A stretch of DNA of 64,000 bases from contig JALSIB010000002.1 of assembly GCA_026981855.1 (NCBI GenBank), forward strand, positions 52,043 through 116,042, written 5' to 3'. The position numbers and the translations under genes are program-made. The notes beneath the pieces are model-generated. The model was given only the letters and a program-made list of their open reading frames with translations. It had not been told where the DNA came from and did no database searches. The DNA is from Methylothermaceae bacterium (lineage in GTDB: Bacteria; Pseudomonadota; Gammaproteobacteria; Methylococcales; Methylothermaceae). Shown here one piece after another: positions 58,594-64,000 of this stretch; position 1 is the stretch's first letter, and the number at the start of each line of letters is the position of its first letter.

Positions 58594-58710
58594 CCAGGGG
58601 GGCGGGATCGCGGGCATTGCACATCAACGCTTTGCGGCTTATCCTTGAGCTTGCCGTTTCTGTTGAAACGTAAACATCCCACAGAATAATGATCAAGGGA
58701 GTATCGTCTT

Positions 58711-59229
58711 ATGCGTCATCGAGTATTGTTGCAGGCCGCGGTGGCGGCCATGGTGTTGGGTTCGACCCAGCCGCGGGCGGAGGAGAACTATCCGGCGGCC
58801 AATTTCGAGCCGGAGGTGATTTTTCAGGATTCCGAATTGATCGAATCCGTCGGGCCCCTGCCCGTGGAAAGCCCGAAAGCGGCGCAGGCAGCGGTGAAAC
58901 AAACGCCCGTCACCAGGGAACTCACCGGGCATGCCAAGCCTTCGGGCACCGTGACCGATTCCTCCCCGCCTTACGGCATGCTGCTGCTGGCGCTCATTAT
59001 CATCGGCCTCCCTTTCCTGCTCTCGATGAGGGAGGAAAAGTCGAAGCCGGTGGAAGAAGCCGCCCCCGAACCCGCCGACGAGCCGGAGGCTGCTTCCGAA
59101 TCCTCTGAAAGCGGGGCATCGGAAGAGGCCGAGGAAGCCCTGGAGGCTTTGGCGGAAGAGGTGGAAGAGACCATGGCCACCAGCAACAGGCAGCGGGCCA
59201 ACAAGACCAAAAGAGCCAGGCGGCGCTGA
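58711..59229 (+). CDS. Single-pass membrane protein with acidic tail, unknown function
   Basis: The 172-aa product has a signal peptide (LLQAAVAAMVLGSTQPRAEE). A central membrane helix follows (YGMLLLALIIIGLPFLLSM), then an acidic, low-complexity tail (EEAAPEPADEPEAASESSES) and a basic end (RANKTKRARRR). The family is not recognised. It precedes the nqrC-like gene by 150 bases. Confidence 0.6.
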   Translation: MRHRVLLQAAVAAMVLGSTQPRAEENYPAANFEPEVIFQDSELIESVGPLPVESPKAAQAAVKQTPVTRELTGHAKPSGTVTDSSPPYGMLLLALIIIGLPFLLSMREEKSKPVEEAAPEPADEPEAASESSESGASEEAEEALEALAEEVEETMATSNRQRANKTKRARRR

Positions 59230-59378
59230 ATTCAAGCAGGGCGGCCTTCGGGTCGCCCGTTCCCTGCCGAATCGAAACGTCATTGGCGATTCGGTTTGCT
59301 TTCCCGCCGGCGTCATCGGCGCTTCTTTCCTTTATGGGCCCCCGGACAACCTGACCCGGAACATGGGAGGTTTTCTCC

Positions 59379-60149
59379 ATGCATCAAATGCTCAAGGCAT
59401 TGATCGTAGTGTTGAGTGTCAGTCTGGTGTGTTCTTTCGTGGTCACGTCCACGGCCGTTCTTCTCGAGTCTCGCCAACTGCGCAATCTGAATCTTGAGCG
59501 TTTCAGGCATATCGTCGCGGTGGCGGGGATCGGGGAGCGGGAAAAAGATCCCATCGCTTTGTATCGGGAAAATCTGGACGCCGCTTTGATCGATCTGCGC
59601 AGCGGCGCTGAGGTGGATTCCGCCCCCCTGCCGGGATTTCTGCATCCTGAAAGTTTCGATTTCATCGCCGCTTCCAGGCACCCCGATTATTCAGAAGAAA
59701 TCGATCCACGGCTCATCGGGCTGAAACGCCGGCCGCGTTATATGCCGGTATATCGGCTCCGGGGGGGGCAGGGTTATGACAAAGTGATCCTGTTGATCGT
59801 GGGGAAGGGGCTTTGGTCGACCTTGCAGGGTTACCTGGCCCTGGAAAAGGACTTGACCACCATTGCCGGCATTCGTTTTTTTCAACAGGGTGAAACGCCC
59901 GGACTGGGAGGGGAAATCACCAATCCCCGCTGGCAAAGGTCGTGGAAGGGAAAGCAGGCTTTGAACGACCGGGGTGAGGTGGTGATCGAGCTGGTGAAGG
60001 GGCCTGTCGATCCGGCATCCCCCACCCGGGTCGAGGGAATCAGCGGCGCCACCCTGACCACCCGCGGGGTGAACAGGATGGTTCGATACTGGTTGGGCCG
60101 CCGGGGATACGGTCCCTATCTGGCCAAACTGCGGAAAAGCGGGGGCTGA
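59379..60149 (+). CDS. nqrC: NqrC-like FMN-binding subunit
   Basis: The 256-aa product has an N-terminal membrane helix (ALIVVLSVSLVCSFVVTSTA) and the FMN-attachment motif S-G-A-T in RVEGISGATLTTRGV near residues 216-230. The middle (GKGLWSTLQGYLALEKDL; QGETPGLGGEI) matches NqrC/RnfG. In Na+-NQR, FMN is linked to the threonine by ApbE. The nqrF-like gene follows after six bases. nqrA, B, D and E are not in the window. Confidence 0.87.
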   Translation: MHQMLKALIVVLSVSLVCSFVVTSTAVLLESRQLRNLNLERFRHIVAVAGIGEREKDPIALYRENLDAALIDLRSGAEVDSAPLPGFLHPESFDFIAASRHPDYSEEIDPRLIGLKRRPRYMPVYRLRGGQGYDKVILLIVGKGLWSTLQGYLALEKDLTTIAGIRFFQQGETPGLGGEITNPRWQRSWKGKQALNDRGEVVIELVKGPVDPASPTRVEGISGATLTTRGVNRMVRYWLGRRGYGPYLAKLRKSGG

Positions 60150-60155
60150 GGTCGT

Positions 60156-61448
60156 ATGAACGTGATGGATCAGTTGAGTCAAATCGTTGCGCGCTTTCTG
60201 GCCGGTCTCACCCTGGTTCTGGAGGATCATGGGAACCTCATTCTGGTGGGAGTCGCGGTTTTCGTGGGGCTGGTCCTGGTATTGAGCCTGATGATCATGG
60301 TCGCACACGCTTTGCTGGTTCCGCAGGGGAAGATACCGGTGGAGATCAACGGGGAACGGACTTTGACGGTCCGGGCGGGAAGCAAATTGATGTTCGCCTT
60401 GCTGGAGCAGGGATTTCATGTGCCCTCGGCCTGTGGCGGCCAGGGCGTCTGCGGTCAATGCCGTTTGATCGTGGACGGGGCAGGGCCTCCACTTCCCACC
60501 GAAAGGGCCAAACTTTCCCCGCGCTTGTTGCGTCAGGGGTATCGTCTCAGTTGCCAGATTCCGGTCAAAAGGCCTCTCAGGGTGAAGATTCCCCCCGAGA
60601 TTTTGGGTTCCAACCAATGGGTGGGCAGGGTGATTTCAAACCGGAATCTGACCCCGCTGATCAAGGAGCCGGTGATCGAACTGCCGCCACGGCCCGAGCT
60701 GCGTTTCCGCGCCGGTCAGTTCATTCTGCTGGAAGCCCCGCCGGCCAGGATCGCCTATGCCGATTTCGACATCGATCCCCGTTTTCGAAGCCTCTGGGAT
60801 CGTCTCGACTGGTGGCGTTACCGGGTGACGATCGGCAAAACCACCTCACGCGCCTATTCCATGGCCAATGCGCCGGCGGAAGGCAACCGTATCCGGCTCA
60901 ACGTGCGCCTGGCGCTGCCGCCGCGGGATCGGCCCGAGGCGCCGCCGGGAAAAGTCTCGTCCTATGTGTTTTCGCTGAAACCGGGGCAGACGGTCAGGGT
61001 TTCCGGTCCCTTTGGTGACTTCTATGTGCGTGAGCGCGACAGCGAGATGATTTTCGTCGGAGGCGGCGCGGGGATGGCGCCTTTGCGCTCGATGATCGTC
61101 GATCAGTTGGAAAGGGTCGGCAGCGGCCGCAAGATTTCCTTCTGGTATGGTGCGCGCAGTTTGCAGGAATTGTTCTACGCCGATCTTTTCGAGCGGTTGG
61201 CGCGGAAGCACGACAACTTTCACTGGCAGGTGGCGCTGTCCGAACCTTCTCCGGAAGATGCGTGGCAGGGACCGACCGGCTTCATCCATCAAGCGCTTTA
61301 CGAACTGTATCTGAAGGACCACCCGGCTCCGGAAACTTGCGACTATTATCTGTGCGGCCCGCCCCCCATGTTGAATGCGATGTTGGCGCTGCTCGAAGAA
61401 CTGGGGGTGGAACGGGAAAACATTTTTTTCGACGATTTCGGCGGTTGA
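60156..61448 (+). CDS. nqrF: NqrF-like NADH dehydrogenase subunit
   Basis: The 430-aa product has an N-terminal membrane helix (LILVGVAVFVGLVLVLSLMI). A 2Fe-2S ferredoxin domain has cysteines in SACGGQGVCGQCRL and LSCQIPV. An FAD/NADH reductase follows (SRAYSMANAP; IFVGGGAGMAPLRSMI; YLCGPPPMLNAML) and ends FFDDFGG as in NqrF. It would pass electrons from NADH through FAD and Fe-S to the FMN of the neighbouring NqrC-like protein. Confidence 0.9.
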   Translation: MNVMDQLSQIVARFLAGLTLVLEDHGNLILVGVAVFVGLVLVLSLMIMVAHALLVPQGKIPVEINGERTLTVRAGSKLMFALLEQGFHVPSACGGQGVCGQCRLIVDGAGPPLPTERAKLSPRLLRQGYRLSCQIPVKRPLRVKIPPEILGSNQWVGRVISNRNLTPLIKEPVIELPPRPELRFRAGQFILLEAPPARIAYADFDIDPRFRSLWDRLDWWRYRVTIGKTTSRAYSMANAPAEGNRIRLNVRLALPPRDRPEAPPGKVSSYVFSLKPGQTVRVSGPFGDFYVRERDSEMIFVGGGAGMAPLRSMIVDQLERVGSGRKISFWYGARSLQELFYADLFERLARKHDNFHWQVALSEPSPEDAWQGPTGFIHQALYELYLKDHPAPETCDYYLCGPPPMLNAMLALLEELGVERENIFFDDFGG

Positions 61449-61456
61449 TCACCGGT

Positions 61457-62644
61457 TTATTCCCTCCTCAGGGCGATGATGGGATCCATCTTCGCGGCAC
61501 GCCAGGCCGGGACCGCTCCCGCGGAAAGGCCGATCACCACGGCGACACCTATTGCCGCCATGACATAGTTCCATTGTAAATGGGCGGGCAGTTCCGGGAA
61601 CAGATATGCGATCAGCCAGGTTCCGGCGCTTCCCAGTACCAATCCCCCCAGTCCCCCCAGTGACGCCAGTAAGATGGCTTCCCCCAGAAACAGGGTGATG
61701 ATTTGCCTCCGGCTCGCTCCCAGGGCTCTGAGCAGGCCGATTTCCGAGCGCCGCTCGCTGATGGCGACGGTCTGGATTGTCAGGATTCCGATTTCGCCCA
61801 CCACCAGGGATATGGCCCCCAAGGCAGCGACCGCCAGCGTCAGCACGTCCAGGACCGAACCCAGGGTTTCGAGCATCTGATCCTGGGTGATGAGGGTGAA
61901 ATCCTCGCGCCCATGACGCAGGCGCAATAATTTGCGTATTCGGTCGGCCAGGCGTCCAGAGTCCGCGGCAGAGGAATAAAGGATGTCGATCTCCATCAAC
62001 CCTTCCCGATCGAAAAGATCCAGCGCCCGCGCTACCGGAACATACACCGCGTCATCCATGTCGAATCCCAGCATTTTCCCCTTGTGGCTCAGCACGCCCA
62101 CGATCCGGTAGCCTTCCCCGGCGATACGCAGGCGTTTTCCCAACACGGATTGATTGCCGAACAGTTCTTTGCGGACAGTGGCCCCCAGCGCCACCAATGG
62201 ACGGTTTCCCGGAGGGAGAAATCTGCCACTGGCAATGGGGATTTTCCACACCCTGGGGAGATCGGGACCGACGCCAAACAGGGTGGTGCGGCGAGTGTGT
62301 CCACCGCCTTTGATTTCGACGTTCCCCATGACCATCGGCACGATGCCCTCGACCTGGGGCAGGTGGCGCAAAGCCCTTGCATCTTCCGTGGTCAGCGGTC
62401 GGACCGTGCTGATCAGGGCGCCAGAGAGTCCGAAGGTCTGAGTTTTGCCGGGGGTGATGGCGATCAGATGGGTTCCAAATTGGGTAAATTGTTGCACTAT
62501 GAAGCGATGCACTCCTCCACCCATGGAGGTCAACAGAATCACAGTGGCGATCCCGATGGTGATTCCCAGTCCTGTCAGGAAACTGCGGCCTTTATAGGCG
62601 CCGATGCTTCCCAGGATCCATTCCAGGGTATCGAAGAATCGCAT
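61457..62644 (-). CDS. FtsX/MacB-type ABC transporter permease (second of pair)
   Basis: The product is 395 aa from MRFFDTLEWILGSIG. It has one N-terminal helix, then a large periplasmic domain (MacB-PCD type), then three C-terminal helices around SERRSEIGLLRALGASRRQI, the coupling motif of FtsX-like permeases. It lies two bases after the other permease on the same strand, forming an export or lipoprotein-release system. The ATPase partner is expected upstream, beyond the window or elsewhere. Confidence 0.87.
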   Translation of the reverse strand: MRFFDTLEWILGSIGAYKGRSFLTGLGITIGIATVILLTSMGGGVHRFIVQQFTQFGTHLIAITPGKTQTFGLSGALISTVRPLTTEDARALRHLPQVEGIVPMVMGNVEIKGGGHTRRTTLFGVGPDLPRVWKIPIASGRFLPPGNRPLVALGATVRKELFGNQSVLGKRLRIAGEGYRIVGVLSHKGKMLGFDMDDAVYVPVARALDLFDREGLMEIDILYSSAADSGRLADRIRKLLRLRHGREDFTLITQDQMLETLGSVLDVLTLAVAALGAISLVVGEIGILTIQTVAISERRSEIGLLRALGASRRQIITLFLGEAILLASLGGLGGLVLGSAGTWLIAYLFPELPAHLQWNYVMAAIGVAVVIGLSAGAVPAWRAAKMDPIIALRRE

Positions 62645-62646
62645 GG

Positions 62647-63852
62647 TCAACGGGAATGAAGCGTAGTCACGGGGTCCACCTTCGCTGCCTTGAGTGCCGG
62701 CAACAAGCCGAACACCACTCCGGTCGTGATGGAAACGCCCAAGGCTGCGGGGATGGACCAGGGAACGATGCGGAGCGAAACCTGGGGCCACGAATGATCG
62801 AGCGCCGCCATGATCAGAAACGCTGGCAGCACGCCCAAGGCCGCACCTGTCAAAGACAGTAACAAGGCCTCGGTGAGAAAAATTTTCAGCACTTCGGTGG
62901 TGGAAGCGCCCAATGCCATGAGCAGGCCGATTTCCGGTTGGCGCTGAGTAACGGCGATCAGCATCACATTCATGATCAGGATGCCGGCGACGACCAGGCT
63001 GATCGCCGCAATCCCGGCAACCGCCAAGGTCAGGGAATGGAGGATCTTGTCGAAGGCCGAAAGGATAGCGTCCGATGTGAGGATCGTCACATCCTTTTCC
63101 CCTTCATGACGGCTTTGCAGGATGGTTTCGATGTCATCTCTGACTTTGGAAAGGTCGGCCCTGGATCTGGCCTGGGCGACGATACGGAACAGTGCCGGGG
63201 TGTCGAACAGCGACTGGGCCGATGCCACGGGGATGATGGCGATTTCATCCAATTTTTCACCAAATGCTTGGCCGCTGGTTTTGAGCAGGCCGATGACCCG
63301 GAATCTGCGGTTGCCAATGCGAAGCCATTTCCCCAGGGCTCTGTGGGTGGCGAACAACTCCCTTTTCAAGGTCAAACCCAGAACCACGACCGATTGGCCG
63401 CGATGAGGGTCTCCCTTGGGCAGGAATCTTCCCTGAGCCATATCCAGGTGGCGCAGGGTCAGAAAACTGGAAGTAGTGCCGATGATATCGGTGTCGCGAA
63501 TTCGGTTCCGATACTGGACCGGCGCCTGTCCCACTATGATAGGCGCGACTTGGTCGATCACAGGGCTGCGCAGCAATGCCAGTGCGTCGTCCAGGGTCAG
63601 GTCACGCGGGGTTTCACCCAGCAGAGGGGGTGGCCCCCCGCGGGTTTCGTTGCGCCCGGGAAGAACGATGAGTAATTGCGTACCCAGCTCGGTGAATTGA
63701 TCGACCACATAGCGGCGTGCGCTGTCACCCAATCCATTCAGCAGTATCACCGAGCAGGTGGCGACCGCCATGGCCAGCAGGGTCAGGCCGCATCGCAGAG
63801 GGTAGGCTGTGATCGCCTTCCAGGCAAAATCGAGCCGATCCGCTGCTCTCAT
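62647..63852 (-). CDS. FtsX/MacB-type ABC transporter permease (first of pair)
   Basis: The 401-aa product has the same layout as its neighbour: an N-terminal helix (CGLTLLAMAVATCSVILL), a periplasmic domain (GQSVVVLGLTLKRELFATH), and three C-terminal helices with TQRQPEIGLLMALGASTTEV. The two are paralogous and would form a heterodimer. The 148 bases from here to the window edge show no gene. Confidence 0.87.
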   Translation of the reverse strand: MRAADRLDFAWKAITAYPLRCGLTLLAMAVATCSVILLNGLGDSARRYVVDQFTELGTQLLIVLPGRNETRGGPPPLLGETPRDLTLDDALALLRSPVIDQVAPIIVGQAPVQYRNRIRDTDIIGTTSSFLTLRHLDMAQGRFLPKGDPHRGQSVVVLGLTLKRELFATHRALGKWLRIGNRRFRVIGLLKTSGQAFGEKLDEIAIIPVASAQSLFDTPALFRIVAQARSRADLSKVRDDIETILQSRHEGEKDVTILTSDAILSAFDKILHSLTLAVAGIAAISLVVAGILIMNVMLIAVTQRQPEIGLLMALGASTTEVLKIFLTEALLLSLTGAALGVLPAFLIMAALDHSWPQVSLRIVPWSIPAALGVSITTGVVFGLLPALKAAKVDPVTTLHSR

Positions 63853-64000
63853 GGCCGGGGCTTCGAATCAAGTACTAGTGTCTCCCCAATTTTCCCAAGC
63901 GGTCAGCGCAAGGCATTGATATACGGATAAAAAGGGGTTCAAAACGAGAGGATCGGGGTTCCTGATCGGGTAAAATGTGTATAGCAATAACCCATTGAAC

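Overview
The window is a high-GC gammaproteobacterial chromosome segment. The evidence is conserved neighbourhoods typical of that class: mutY-yggX-tRNA-Phe at the left edge, dciA-secA-argJ in the middle, and recA-recX-alaS-lysC-csrA-tRNA-Ser on the right. The genus cannot be fixed from the sequence; a methylotroph or sulfur-oxidising lineage (Methylococcales, Chromatiales or a relative) is plausible but is inference.

Left, 1-28.4 kb: an accessory defence island lies between yggX/tRNA-Phe and dciA/secA. It opens with decayed mobile DNA (an internally deleted integrase, and a duplicated tRNA-Phe terminator) and two toxin-antitoxin (TA) modules. A type III CRISPR system follows, transcribed almost entirely on the minus strand. 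Read in its own direction, a CARF endonuclease of the Can2/Card1 type overlaps the end of dciA. Next come a small membrane-anchored SAVED-like protein, cas2-cas1-cas1-like-cas2, and an 18-repeat array. After a HepT/MntA pair and a GNAT/DUF1778 pair come a CARF protein with a winged-helix-like tail and pieces of a type III-B (Cmr) operon: cmr1, a truncated cmr5, and cmr6. These pieces are separated by three PIN-domain TA modules on the opposite strand. A Crn2-type ring nuclease follows, then a complete type III-A operon (cas10, csm2, csm3, csm4, csm5), a CARF-adenosine deaminase fusion (Cad1), a second 4-repeat array, cas6 and a dual-OB-like protein. I expect Cas10 to make cyclic oligoadenylates on target recognition. 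The CARF and SAVED proteins would respond to them, and Crn2 would remove them. No cas10 of the Cmr type (cmr2), cmr3 or cmr4 is present.

Middle, 28.6-48.5 kb: housekeeping genes (secA, argJ, a Nudix/ThiE fusion, an HDOD regulator, a Sel1-lytic transglycosylase, gmk, yicC), then a kinase/MCE-like pair, membrane proteins, a mechanosensitive channel, sprT and a HerA-type ATPase. An IS701-family element carries a premature stop in its transposase and has landed in the last codons of a lipoprotein gene. A phosphate-selective-type porin follows.

Right, 48.2-64 kb: tRNA-Ser, csrA, lysC, alaS, recX, recA, thpR and a cinA-type amidohydrolase on the minus strand. On the plus strand are mutS, two exported or membrane hypotheticals and an nqrC/nqrF-like pair without the other Nqr subunits. 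Two FtsX-like ABC permeases on the minus strand end the window. Short GC-rich palindromic repeats recur between genes, and once inside a coding region.
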